NCBI GenBank assembly: GCA_019359445.1
Contig: JAHHHJ010000003.1
Location: 186,001-250,000, forward strand
Direction of reading: 5' to 3'
Length of the DNA: 64,000 nucleotides
Source: Kastovskya adunca ATA6-11-RM4
GTDB taxonomy: Bacteria; Cyanobacteriota; Cyanobacteriia; Cyanobacteriales; Coleofasciculaceae
Below are positions 40,621 through 49,901 of the stretch, one piece after another. The translations under genes were made by a program, and so were the position numbers. The notes beneath the pieces are model-generated. The model ran no database searches and was not told where the DNA came from. It saw only the letters and a program-made list of their open reading frames with translations. Each line of letters begins with the position of its first letter. The first letter of the stretch is position 1.

Positions 40621-41187
40621 TCATTTTCCTGCCTTTAACCAACCAAATACCTGAGCAACTGTCAAATCTAATTCCAGAAATTCTGGTACGGGCAATCTAT
40701 CCTCTCCAGACAATTCTAGTGGTTGCTGATCTGGAAGAAATACTAGTACCGAGCGCTCATCAGGGTCAATAAACCAACCTAGCTGGGTACCATAGTTAAG
40801 GCAATGAAGGATGTTACTAATTACCTTTGTTGCTCTTTGAGTGGGTGAGAGAATTTCCATTGTCCAGTTAGGAGCAATCTCAAAGGCATTCTCGACTTCT
40901 CCCTCAGCATCAAAGGGAATTCTTTCCCAAGAAAACACTGTTACATCAGGAACAATCGACCTTCCTCCAAAGGTACAGCGCAGTTCTGGAAATGCTAGTG
41001 CAATCTGCCGTTCCTCAGCCATCCGATTCACTGCCTCACAAAGCTTGAGTTGAAGTCGGGAATGTTTACCTTGAGGCATGGGTTTTTGGTAAATATGACC
41101 ATCAACATATTCGTTGGCAGGCTTGTTTTCTGGCAGTTTAAGGAAGTTTTCTAGGGTGATTGGCTCGTGAAGTGTGATTTTCATCAA
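40621..41187 (-). CDS. Uma2 family (DUF820) putative endonuclease
   Basis: A 188-residue member of the large cyanobacterial Uma2/DUF820 family, which has a PD-(D/E)XK fold. Landmarks are MPQGKHSRLQLKLCEAVNRM, the Asp of SIVPDVTVFSW, the Glu of WTMEILSPTQRATKV and the late YGTQLGWFIDPDERSVLVF. The biological role is unknown, and these genes occur in dozens of scattered copies in such genomes. The catalytic-type residues are intact. The start could be either of two adjacent ATGs. It sits between a DUF429 gene and a small helical protein gene, all on the minus strand. Confidence 0.9.
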   Translation of the reverse strand: MMKITLHEPITLENFLKLPENKPANEYVDGHIYQKPMPQGKHSRLQLKLCEAVNRMAEERQIALAFPELRCTFGGRSIVPDVTVFSWERIPFDAEGEVENAFEIAPNWTMEILSPTQRATKVISNILHCLNYGTQLGWFIDPDERSVLVFLPDQQPLELSGEDRLPVPEFLELDLTVAQVFGWLKAGK

Positions 41188-41282
41188 AACGCGATCGCCT
41201 TTCTACGTTGCATTAAAAAAGAAGCGGTAAACTCTTCAACTGCAAGGGAATGCTCACCCTACAGTTGAATTATTTTTATTTC

Positions 41283-41585
41283 CTACTGCTCTTGCATCAA
41301 GCGCAGATAATTTTGTCGGAGTTGGATCAATTTTTCCAGCATACTGTCTGCCATTTCTTTTTCGACATCGCTAATCTGATGCCAGAAGGCGGCAGCACGA
41401 CGAGCCGCGATCACTTCTTGCCAGAGTAAGTCTGTTAATTCCGCTGCTTGTGGGTTTTCCGCATTTAGGGTGTTATGCAATTGCTCAAACGCCTGCTTGG
41501 CTTCCTTGTGGTTTTCCATGTCCTGCACCAGGGAAAGGCACGTCTTGAGTTCAGTTAGCAGGTTCTGGGATGAAGACTGAGTCAT
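41283..41585 (-). CDS. Conserved small helical protein (100 aa)
   Basis: A 100-residue protein predicted to be all helix. It has a heptad-like pattern (LLTELKTCLSLVQDMENHKE, AKQAFEQLHNTLNAENPQAA, ADSMLEKLIQLRQNYLRLMQ) and no membrane span or catalytic motif. I believe similar small proteins occur in other cyanobacteria next to trpS, but cannot name a family. It is divergent from trpS with about 140 bases between their starts. The ATG is at 41583-41585. Confidence 0.65.
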   Translation of the reverse strand: MTQSSSQNLLTELKTCLSLVQDMENHKEAKQAFEQLHNTLNAENPQAAELTDLLWQEVIAARRAAAFWHQISDVEKEMADSMLEKLIQLRQNYLRLMQEQ

Positions 41586-41722
41586 AATAGATAGAACTGA
41601 TACAAAGGGTGTTTGTTGTCAGATTTTAGCGATGCGCTGATTGTGAAGCGATCGCAAAATACTGTCAGAGTTATATATAATTTTGTGGCAGTTTTTGCAC
41701 AAGCACTTCTTTTTACAAGCTA

Positions 41723-42733
41723 ATGAGCAAGCAGCGAGTTCTTTCTGGGGTTCAACCAACGGGTAATCTTCACTTGGGCAACTACCTGGGAGCAATTCGC
41801 AACTGGGTAGAAGCTCAAAGCGAGTACGAAAACTTCTTCTGCGTGGTCGATTTACACGCCATCACCGCTCCGCACAATCCAGCGACATTGGCAGCAGATA
41901 CCTACACGATCGCTGCCCTCTATTTGGCATGTGGGATTGACTTACAATACTCCAATATTTTTGTGCAATCTCATATCCCGGCTCACAGTGAGCTAACGTG
42001 GTTGCTCAACTGCATCACCCCCCTCAACTGGCTGGAGGACATGATCCAGTTCAAGGAAAAGCGCGTCAGACAAGGTAAAGATGTCAATGTCGGATTGCTG
42101 GACTATCCCGTACTCATGGCCTCAGATATCTTGCTCTATGATGCGGATAAGGTGCCTGTCGGGGAAGACCAAAAGCAGCATTTGGAACTCACCCGTGACA
42201 TTGTGATTCGGATAAATCACCAATTTGGCAGCGAAGAGCATCCGGTTTTGAAGATGCCAGAACCGCTGATTAGAAAAGAAGGCGCACGGGTAATGAGCCT
42301 CACTGATGGCACAAAGAAGATGTCTAAGTCTGATCCGACGGAAATGAGCCGGATTAACTTACTCGATCCACCAGACTTGATCCAAAAAAAGATTAAGCGC
42401 TGTAAAACTGACCCGGTTAAAGGTCTTGAATTTGATAACCCAGAACGCCCAGAATGCCACAACTTGCTGACCCTCTACACCATTCTTTCTGGCAAAACGA
42501 AAGCGGACGTGGCGGTGGAATGTCAGGATATGGGCTGGGGGCAGTTTAAGCCGCTACTGACTGAAACGGCGATTGCAGCTCTCAAGCCGATTCAAGAAAA
42601 GTATCAGGCAGTTATGGATGATCAGGGCTATCTAGAGTCCGTATTACGCGATGGGCGACAAAATGCCGAAAGCATCGCCAACGCCACTCTCGCTAGAGTG
42701 AAAAAAGCCCTGGGTTATTCCGTACCTGTGTAG
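41723..42733 (+). CDS. trpS: Tryptophanyl-tRNA synthetase
   Basis: A 336-residue class I aminoacyl-tRNA synthetase that charges tRNA-Trp in the cytosol. The HIGH-type motif is PTGNLHLGNY (residues 12-21). The KMSKS motif is intact in GTKKMSKSDP (about residues 196-205). The segments VDLHAITAPHNPATL, CITPLNWLEDMIQFKEK, YPVLMASDILLYDADKVPVG and EDQKQHLELTRDI are all typical. The length is normal for bacterial TrpS. The start is the ATG at 41723. metF follows on the same strand after 66 bases, so they may be co-transcribed. Confidence 0.97.
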   Translation: MSKQRVLSGVQPTGNLHLGNYLGAIRNWVEAQSEYENFFCVVDLHAITAPHNPATLAADTYTIAALYLACGIDLQYSNIFVQSHIPAHSELTWLLNCITPLNWLEDMIQFKEKRVRQGKDVNVGLLDYPVLMASDILLYDADKVPVGEDQKQHLELTRDIVIRINHQFGSEEHPVLKMPEPLIRKEGARVMSLTDGTKKMSKSDPTEMSRINLLDPPDLIQKKIKRCKTDPVKGLEFDNPERPECHNLLTLYTILSGKTKADVAVECQDMGWGQFKPLLTETAIAALKPIQEKYQAVMDDQGYLESVLRDGRQNAESIANATLARVKKALGYSVPV

Positions 42734-42799
42734 AGATACAATTGCCTTCTATTGCGTCACGATAATAGTAGTTGTAAGTAGGGCGCTAAAACCCAAGCA

Positions 42800-43720
42800 A
42801 TGACCAACCATTTCCGCGCTGCCGTTCAGGCTGGGGAGTTTCTCATTACCGCCGAGGTTACACCTCCCAAAGGAGGCAACCCTGCCCATATGGTGAAGAT
42901 GGCACAAACCCTGAAAGGAAGAGTACACGCTGTCAATATTACAGATGGCAGTCGGGCAGTGCTGCGGATGTGTTCCGTTGCGGCGTCGGCGATTTTGTTG
43001 CAAAACGGGATTGAGCCAGTGTGTCAGATGGCTTGTCGCGATCGCAACCGCATTGCCCTGCAAGCAGATTTGATGGGTGCCAACGCCCTCGGTATCCACA
43101 ATATTCTTGCCCTCACAGGTGATCCGGTTAAAGCCGGAGATCATCCCGATGCCAAAAGTGTCTTTGACCTAGAATCAGTGCGCCTGCTACAACTGATTCG
43201 CCAGCTAAATAACGGGATTGACGTTAACGATAAACCCCTCACTGATGGCGTGACCCATTTATTCCCCGGTGCAGCGGTTGATCCTCAACTCAAGAGCTGG
43301 TCAGGCTTGCAGCGTCGTTTTGAGCGGAAGGTTGAAGCGGGGGCGCAGTTTTTCCAAAGTCAGCTCATTAGCGATTTTGAGCGGTTGGAAAAGTTCATGG
43401 ATCAGATTGCCTCTGGTAGCGGGAAGCCAATTCTGGCAGGTGTTTTTCTGCTGAAATCAGCTAAAAATGCTCAATTTATCAATAAATACGTCCCCGGCGT
43501 TGATATTCCCGACTCAACAATTGAGCGGCTAGCCGCCGCTGATGACCCCTTACTAGAAGGGGTGAAGATTGCCGCCGAACAAGTCCAGCTAGCGAGGCAA
43601 CTTTGTCAGGGCGTTCATCTGATGGCAGTCAAGCGGGAAGATTTGATTGCAAAAATTCTCGACTTCGCAGAAATTCCACCGATTGATGCGGTAAAAGTGC
43701 AGAACGGTTCAGTTCCCTAA
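42800..43720 (+). CDS. metF: Methylenetetrahydrofolate reductase (MetF-like)
   Basis: A 306-residue TIM-barrel flavoenzyme that makes 5-methyl-tetrahydrofolate for methionine synthesis. The head EFLITAEVTPPKGGNPAHMV carries the catalytic Glu. NITDGSRAVLRMC, PVCQMACRDRNRIALQADLM, GANALGIHNILALTGDP and a late ILAGVFLLKSAKNAQFI follow the family order. It is of the short cyanobacterial type without a regulatory domain. The electron donor could be NAD(P)H or ferredoxin and cannot be read from sequence. The ATG is at 42800; spacing to trpS is 66 bases. Confidence 0.9.
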   Translation: MTNHFRAAVQAGEFLITAEVTPPKGGNPAHMVKMAQTLKGRVHAVNITDGSRAVLRMCSVAASAILLQNGIEPVCQMACRDRNRIALQADLMGANALGIHNILALTGDPVKAGDHPDAKSVFDLESVRLLQLIRQLNNGIDVNDKPLTDGVTHLFPGAAVDPQLKSWSGLQRRFERKVEAGAQFFQSQLISDFERLEKFMDQIASGSGKPILAGVFLLKSAKNAQFINKYVPGVDIPDSTIERLAAADDPLLEGVKIAAEQVQLARQLCQGVHLMAVKREDLIAKILDFAEIPPIDAVKVQNGSVP

Positions 43721-43843
43721 TCAGAAAAATAGTAGATACCCAAATTTTTGCTGTAGCCGTTTACTGGGATAGGGCGATCACCTCTGGCTGATACAATCAT
43801 TACCTAGCGATACAAATACATTGTCCCAAGTTTCTCTACCTTT

Positions 43844-44131
43844 ATGAACTCACCGACTCCTACCACGGGTGCAGATGCCGTCGATGCCGCAATTGCTCAA
43901 GGCATCGATCTAGATGGTACGCCGATTCCCCCAGCCAAGTTGGAACTCTATAACCAAGTTATGGCACTAGAAGCAGGGCGTCAGCGCAGTGGAGTGACGA
44001 ATACAATGCGTTCTCGGATCGTTCGCATCGGAGCCAAACACCTGCCCAAAGATCAATTGAACCAGCAGTTGAGCGACGCAGGTTGGGCACTGCTTAAAGA
44101 GAAAGAAGTTGCTTTTTATTATCAGTCCTAA
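43844..44131 (+). CDS. Conserved small protein of unknown function (95 aa)
   Basis: A 95-residue soluble protein. The head is Thr/Pro/Ala-rich and variable. Residues 20-95 (GIDLDGTPIPPAKLELYNQV to ALLKEKEVAFYYQS) look conserved and mostly helical, with the basic helix RQRSGVTNTMRSRIVRIGAK. Such a basic, amphipathic helix could contact nucleic acid, but this is only a guess. I cannot name a family. It stands alone 120 bases after metF. The preceding leader (GTTTCTCTACCTTT) lacks a ribosome-binding site. A dispersed repeat copy follows downstream. Confidence 0.65.
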   Translation: MNSPTPTTGADAVDAAIAQGIDLDGTPIPPAKLELYNQVMALEAGRQRSGVTNTMRSRIVRIGAKHLPKDQLNQQLSDAGWALLKEKEVAFYYQS

Positions 44132-44244
44132 GCCTGAGAGCGAAAATTAGGGGTGTATTCCTGAGTTAAAAAACCGGAGAAAAGGGGCTGACCATTATTA
44201 GCTCCACACAATAGGGGCTTTAAACCATTTCTTCGGTACAAGTA

Positions 44245-44348
44245 ATACCATTTTCCCTTTTAAGAGGCTACACATAGATTCCCCCAACCCACTTTAAAAA
44301 AGGGGAGGAAGAAAAGTATCTGTAGCAAGCATTTAGGGATTAGGTAGA
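44245..44348. repeat. Dispersed repeat, about 100 bases, copy B
   Basis: Reads CCTTTTAAGAGGCTACACAT, CCCCCAACCCACTT, TAAAAAAGGGGAGGAAG and AAGTATCTGTAGCAAGCATT, the same order as 23194-23295 with scattered changes. It is in the same orientation and ends only eight bases before the stop codon of the large histidine kinase gene. Confidence 0.8.
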
Positions 44349-44355
44349 AGTAGTA

Positions 44356-47300
44356 TCAATTGACTTTGATCAGATCAATGATCGCTGTAATCAACGCGGC
44401 TGACTCGATCGGCTTAGAAAGGTGCCGCTGAAATCCGGCAGCGATCGCTTGTTGTTGATTGAGTTCCCCGACATACGCCGTGAGAGCGATCGCCGGAATC
44501 TCACCGCCCTGCTCTGAGGGTAGCTCTCTGACTTGCTGCAACAGCATATACCCGTCCATGTCAGGCATCCCAATATCACTCACCAACACCGCTGGCTGAA
44601 ACTGAGCTAGCGTGGCAAGAGCTTCTGCTGCTGAACCGACAGCCACAACCTCTGCCCCTTCCTGTTTTAAGAGAAAGGCAACATACTCTCGCATATCCGT
44701 CGTGTCATCTACCACTAACACTTTGATACCTTGCAAGCCTGAGAGAGGTTTGGACTCGCCAACCGCTTGAGGAATGACTGAGTGCTGCGGCATCAGCGGG
44801 AATTTTACTGTAAAGGTGGCTCCCTGCCCTTCACCAGGGCTGTCTGCACGAACACTGCCACCATGTAATTCAACGATTTGACGGACGATCGCTAAGCCCA
44901 ATCCTAATCCACCAAATTGTCGAGTTGTGGCACTATCGGCTTGCTGGAAGTATTCAAAGACATGGGGCAGAAATTGGGGGAGAATCCCTTTACCTGTGTC
45001 GCTGACCGTTATTTGAGCTTCAGCCTCAATCTGCTCTAAGCGAATTTCAACTCGTCCTCCTGACGGGGTAAACTTGACGGAGTTGGATAACAAGTTCCAG
45101 ATGACTTGCTGCAAGCGACCTGAATCGCCTAAAACTTGCCCAACCTCTGGTTCCAGGATTGTCTGAATTTGAATCGATTTGGCGGCGGCGGCTAACTGTA
45201 CTGTTTCCAGTGCGGCGGTGATGGTGGTTGCCAGATTGACCGAATCGACATTTAGGCTGAGTTTGCCTTGGAGAATTCGAGAAACATCGAGCAAATCATC
45301 AATGAGCTGCACTTGCAGTTTGGCATTGCGTTCGATGATCTGTAGGGCATAAGTCGTTCGCTCTTGATCCATCTTGCGGTTTTGAAGTAGCTGAGACCAG
45401 CCCAAGATCGGGTTGAGAGGCGATCGCAACTCGTGAGACAGTACCGCCAAAAACTCATCTTTAATGCGATTTGCCCGTTCGGCAGCTTCCCGTGCGGCTT
45501 GTTCTCGTTGCAGGATTTGTTCTCGTTCGGCTTCAGTGCGCTTGCGATCGCTAATATCTTTGAACAGTACGGCAACTTTTCGGCTCTCCGGCTGCCCGAT
45601 ACGCCATGCATAAACGTCGTACCAGCGGTTCAGTGCTTCGGCGCAATTCTCGAAGCGAAGCGGTTCGCCCGTCATGGCGATTTTGCCGTAGATTTCAAAC
45701 CAATGCTTTTCATGAGCAGGCGCGAGTTGAAGCATTGTTTTGCCTATCACTTGTTCGAGTCCCGTTTGTTTCCCGAAGGCCGGATTGGTTTCCAAAAAGC
45801 GGTAATCAATCGGCTTGTCATTTTCATCAAACAGCATTTCGATGACGCAAAAGCCTTCATCAATGGACTCAAACAGCGTTCGATAGCGTTCCTCTGATTG
45901 GCGCAAGGCTACTTCTGCTTGTTTGCGCTCGGTAATATCGACGAGTGCGCCAGGAAAAGAAACAGGTTTCCCTGCCGCATCATACTCAACTCGACCCCGT
46001 GCCGTTAGCCAACGTTCCTCACCACTGACAGTCCGAACGCGGTACTCAGCAGCATATTCCTCGCCTGTGTCGATCGCCTGCATAATTGCAGATGAAACGC
46101 GAGGACGGTCTTCCTCGTGCATCGAGTTGAGAAAGAAATCAATCGGTAACCCTTCGGATGTCGTACTCACCGGGTCTACAGCAAACAGGTGAGCAAACGC
46201 AGCATTGACCCTAACGCGATCGCCGGGAATACTCCAGCGCCAGGTGTAGACAGCTCCCGCCGCCAAAGCAGATTCTAACTGCACATGGGCTTCTCTCAGT
46301 GCTAGTTCAGCTTGTTGGCGTTCGGCTTCAATGCGCTTGGCTTCCGTAATATCCCGTGAAACAGCAAGCAGTTGCACAACCTGTCCCTTGGCATCTCGCA
46401 CTGGCGTAATAATAATATCCCACCATTTCGGTGTGCCCTTGGTGGTGGGGCGATAGCCTTGAAATTGACCGATGTTGCCGATTGTGGCAGCAGCGATCGC
46501 GGCTTGGGCTTTTTCATAATCTTCGCCCTCCCACAAATCAGTCCAGACGCTATAAAGGACAGATTTCGGATCGTCGATTTCTAAAAGACACAGCCCGCCT
46601 GTACTGATGTAGAGAATTTCACTGTTCAACGCTAAGACTTTGATGCAGTCACTACTGCTCTCCAAAATGCTTTGCTTTAGCTCCTCACTTTCTCGCAAGG
46701 CTTCTTCGGCTTGTTTGCGTTCAGTGATGTCGCGAGTGATTCCGGCGACTGCTTCTACTGCCCCCTCTGCATCAAAGAGCGGCACGAAAATGTACTCGTA
46801 AGCTCTTGTGCCAAAGGCACTGGTGTAGGGCGTTTCATCTTTGAGCGGTTGGCGCGTGGCGATTACCTGTTGAATCTGTTGCTGATGTCGGGTGGCTAAC
46901 TCCGGCGGATAATCCAATTCAAAAAAGTTTTTGCCGATCGCTTCAGCATACGTTTTCTGCCAGAGGTCGAGCAGCGGTTTGTTGACGTAAGTGAATCGTC
47001 CTGCCAAATCGAAGGTGTAAATAAAATCGGAGACGGAAGATGCCACCGCATCGAGGCAACGACGTGCCGCAGCTTGGCGCGATCGTCCCAGTTCCAGGTT
47101 GGCAGAGACACGGGCAAGCAGTTCACTGGCGCTAAAGGGTTTGACTAAATAGTCATCGGCTCCAGCTTCCAGTCCCTCGACTGCCGATTCTTCTCCGGCA
47201 CGGGCAGACAGCAGCAAAATCGGGATTTGGCGTGTTTGCGGATCGCTTCGCAACTGCCTGAGCAACTCAAAGCCATTCATACCGGGCATCATTACATCAC

Positions 47301-49308
47301 TCAGCACCAAATCGGGGGTGCGAGCAGAGGCAGCAGCCAAGGCAGTTTCTCCATCTGCAAACAGCTCCACTTCGTAGAATTGGCCCAAAATACGGGACAA
47401 GTAGTTCCGCATATCTGAATTGTCATCGACCAGCAGAATCCGCGCTGAAGCTGAGAAGTGAGCCTCGGTTTCCTTGCCTTCAGAATTTTCTTCGGGCAAC
47501 CAACCTAACGCTTCTTGAACATAGGATTTTGCACCAGCAGCAATCGCAGTTGGAACGCCACTTTCCATCAGGCAGTTGGCTAAATGCGCTGTGCCCATTG
47601 GCAGCCGCACACGAAAAGTACTGCCTTGACCCAGCGTACTGTCAACAGCGATCGCCCCTCCCTGCAACTGCACGAGTTCCTGCACCAGCGACAACCCAAT
47701 GCCTGTGCCCTCAAAGGTGCGTCCGCGTGCGCCCTCAACGCGATGAAACCGCTCAAATAGTTTGGGAAGCTCGGCAGCTGGGATGCCTGTACCCGTGTCG
47801 CGCACGCTCAGTTCCACCTGATCGCCAACCGGACGCAGAACAACCGCAATCTCTCCTGCAAACGTGAACTTAAAGGCATTCGAGAGCAGATTCAACACAA
47901 TCTTCTCCCACATCTCCCGATCGACATAAATCGGTTCTGGCAAGGGAGGACAATCAACCGTGAGTTGCAGTCCCGCTTGCTCAACGGTAGAACGAAATAG
48001 ACTGGCTAATTCCGCCGTATAGGTTGCTAAATCGGTTGGCTGGTAGTTTGCTTTTTGGCGTCCGGCTTCAATGCGCGAGAAATCGAGCAGCGTATTGACG
48101 AGCTTCAACAAGCGATTCCCATTGCGCTGCACCATTTCGAGTTGCGATCGCGCTTTTGCCGGAATGCTTCCCTCTAGTTCCGCTAGCGTCTGCTCTAGCG
48201 GCGACAGCATCAGCGTCAGGGGAGTGCGAAATTCGTGGCTGATGTTGCTGAAGAAGGCGGTTTTGGCGCGATCGAGTTCTGCCAGTGCTTCGACTCGCTG
48301 GCGTTCTGCTTCAAACGCGCGGGCATTGGCGATCGCATTCGTGACATTGCCTGCCACCAAATCAAAAAATCCTTGGTACTCCTTCTCAAAGGCTCGATGA
48401 GGATTGATTCCCAAGACCAAAAACCCAGCAATCTGAGATTGTCCCGATTGGGTCAGCGGCACAACCCAGGCAGCAGTAGGCGACTCGTCCCAGGCTCCCT
48501 TGGGTAACGCCCCGAATCGAGTTGCTACATCAACAACGACCGCTTGCCCAGTCTGATGAATTCGTCTCAATCCCCATCCGTCATTGTCTTGAGTCAGGTC
48601 TACGATTGCTGGCGTTGAAATTTCCGCATCGAATCGGGCCGTTTCAACCAGAGTAGCTCGCTTGCCATCTGCCGCCACTCGATAGAGCAGGGCAAACGGA
48701 ATATCGTGAGCATTGGTGGCTAAAGCCTGAATTGCACTTCGACAGGCAGCTTCAACCGTCTTAGCTTGAGCCGTTTCCCTCGCCAGCAAGCTTAAGGTTT
48801 GTAAGCGGCGATCGCCCAGAACTCGCCCAGTTGTCTCGCTAACGATGCCAAAAATGCCGCCGACTTCCCCGCTCTCGTCCCGCACGGGGTCATAGGAGAC
48901 ATCAAAGTAAGTTTCCTCGCTGTACCCGTAGCGATTGAGAAAGAACAAATAATCTTGCGCCCAGAATGCTTCTCCCGTGGTGACAACTCCATCTAGCAAG
49001 GGTTTGATCGCGTCCCAAGTTTCGCTCCACACCTCACGGGCAGGGCGACCCAGTGCCCAAGGATGCTTCGATGCCAGGATAGGGCGAAAGGCATCGTTGT
49101 AGAGCTTGATCAATTCAGCTCCCCAGAGCAGGAAAATCTGAGCTTTTGAAGGCAGCAAAATGCTGACAGCGCTTCGCAAACTTTGGGGCCAGTGGTTCAC
49201 GTCTCCTAAGGGAGTCTGCGACCAATCGAGCGATCGCATCAGGTTCCCCATTTCGCCACCTGCAACAAAAATGCTATCGGCAGCCCTTCCTTTTTCTGAA
49301 AATGTCAC
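44356..49308 (-). CDS. Giant double hybrid sensor histidine kinase / response regulator (1650 aa)
   Basis: A cytosolic sensor with two complete kinase units. In order: a PAS-like domain (about 20-165), GAF (about 170-325), first HisKA (His358 in NISHEFRTPL), HATPase (about 460-570), receiver 1 (about 622-740, Asp671 in LSDVMMPG), four PAS domains (about 755-1260), second HisKA (His1292 in LSHELRSPLN), HATPase and receiver 2 (Asp1578 in VSDIGMPDMDG). There are no membrane helices. The N-box and G-boxes (NLLSNAFKFT, GTGIGLSLV; NLLSNSVKFT, GLGLGLAIV) are intact in both. The signal and the output are unknown; no DNA-binding domain is present and no partner regulator is adjacent. The ATG is at 49306-49308. 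Confidence 0.93.
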   Translation of the reverse strand: MTFSEKGRAADSIFVAGGEMGNLMRSLDWSQTPLGDVNHWPQSLRSAVSILLPSKAQIFLLWGAELIKLYNDAFRPILASKHPWALGRPAREVWSETWDAIKPLLDGVVTTGEAFWAQDYLFFLNRYGYSEETYFDVSYDPVRDESGEVGGIFGIVSETTGRVLGDRRLQTLSLLARETAQAKTVEAACRSAIQALATNAHDIPFALLYRVAADGKRATLVETARFDAEISTPAIVDLTQDNDGWGLRRIHQTGQAVVVDVATRFGALPKGAWDESPTAAWVVPLTQSGQSQIAGFLVLGINPHRAFEKEYQGFFDLVAGNVTNAIANARAFEAERQRVEALAELDRAKTAFFSNISHEFRTPLTLMLSPLEQTLAELEGSIPAKARSQLEMVQRNGNRLLKLVNTLLDFSRIEAGRQKANYQPTDLATYTAELASLFRSTVEQAGLQLTVDCPPLPEPIYVDREMWEKIVLNLLSNAFKFTFAGEIAVVLRPVGDQVELSVRDTGTGIPAAELPKLFERFHRVEGARGRTFEGTGIGLSLVQELVQLQGGAIAVDSTLGQGSTFRVRLPMGTAHLANCLMESGVPTAIAAGAKSYVQEALGWLPEENSEGKETEAHFSASARILLVDDNSDMRNYLSRILGQFYEVELFADGETALAAASARTPDLVLSDVMMPGMNGFELLRQLRSDPQTRQIPILLLSARAGEESAVEGLEAGADDYLVKPFSASELLARVSANLELGRSRQAAARRCLDAVASSVSDFIYTFDLAGRFTYVNKPLLDLWQKTYAEAIGKNFFELDYPPELATRHQQQIQQVIATRQPLKDETPYTSAFGTRAYEYIFVPLFDAEGAVEAVAGITRDITERKQAEEALRESEELKQSILESSSDCIKVLALNSEILYISTGGLCLLEIDDPKSVLYSVWTDLWEGEDYEKAQAAIAAATIGNIGQFQGYRPTTKGTPKWWDIIITPVRDAKGQVVQLLAVSRDITEAKRIEAERQQAELALREAHVQLESALAAGAVYTWRWSIPGDRVRVNAAFAHLFAVDPVSTTSEGLPIDFFLNSMHEEDRPRVSSAIMQAIDTGEEYAAEYRVRTVSGEERWLTARGRVEYDAAGKPVSFPGALVDITERKQAEVALRQSEERYRTLFESIDEGFCVIEMLFDENDKPIDYRFLETNPAFGKQTGLEQVIGKTMLQLAPAHEKHWFEIYGKIAMTGEPLRFENCAEALNRWYDVYAWRIGQPESRKVAVLFKDISDRKRTEAEREQILQREQAAREAAERANRIKDEFLAVLSHELRSPLNPILGWSQLLQNRKMDQERTTYALQIIERNAKLQVQLIDDLLDVSRILQGKLSLNVDSVNLATTITAALETVQLAAAAKSIQIQTILEPEVGQVLGDSGRLQQVIWNLLSNSVKFTPSGGRVEIRLEQIEAEAQITVSDTGKGILPQFLPHVFEYFQQADSATTRQFGGLGLGLAIVRQIVELHGGSVRADSPGEGQGATFTVKFPLMPQHSVIPQAVGESKPLSGLQGIKVLVVDDTTDMREYVAFLLKQEGAEVVAVGSAAEALATLAQFQPAVLVSDIGMPDMDGYMLLQQVRELPSEQGGEIPAIALTAYVGELNQQQAIAAGFQRHLSKPIESAALITAIIDLIKVN

Positions 49309-49492
49309 TGCCGCAACTCCCGCTCCTCGAAATACCTGGCTAGTAGGTCTTCGCCCTGTCCCCTTTGATGCAGCAGTGTTTCAATCTGCTTCAAGGCTAG
49401 TGGTAACGCCTGCATAAATTCCGATGCCAGCTTAGCTTATATCCTAGGGTTGAAACTTACTCTTCTTTACGCATCACGTTAGGTAAGGAGCA

Positions 49493-49740
49493 ATGATCAT
49501 GAGTCCACAAACAACTACTCAACTACCAATTCCATCCTACTTCGATGCCAGGCGGGTAGGAGAAGTTTGGCGAGTACCTTATCAAGAAAGGGCCAACCAA
49601 GCTACAGATTGGGCGTATCAGCATAGTATCTCCCCCGCTGCTGAAAGGCGCTGTTTTGCCATTGCATCACCCGCAACAGTTTGTGGCGGCGGGGATGCAC
49701 CGAGTAAAGTCTACAGATGCGATCGCTAACTGGCTTTGAG
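49493..49740 (+). pseudogene. Remnant of an isochorismatase-like cysteine hydrolase
   Basis: The first 50 residues ([45 protein letters not shown]) match, from memory, the N-terminus of a cyanobacterial cysteine hydrolase family of over 200 residues. After PAAE the frame yields an unlikely tail ([20 protein letters not shown]). Shifting one frame gives [20 protein letters not shown], then [12 protein letters not shown] and a stop at 49738-49740, which reads like a native C-terminus. Head and tail are thus joined with the catalytic middle lost and out of frame. GGAGC lies upstream of the ATG. I take this as a decayed gene. Confidence 0.55.
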
Positions 49741-49901
49741 GGGCTGTAAACCCTTCTGTGGAAAGCTTGTACCCTTATCAATCAACGCCGTAACTACGGT
49801 TGAACTCCCTCCGGATACCCTCTGGGGGGATTGAAATTTTTGACAAAAATCTGTCTGATTAAGTTTTGTACAGTAATTCAGGGAAAATAAGCTTAATAAT
49901 A

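Noticed and set aside
49741-49901. Possible cobalamin or Ni/Co riboswitch upstream of the metal-uptake locus
   Set aside because: I looked for the conserved B12-box-type GCCACTG and the NiCo four-way junction pattern and did not see them; a covariance-model search would settle it.
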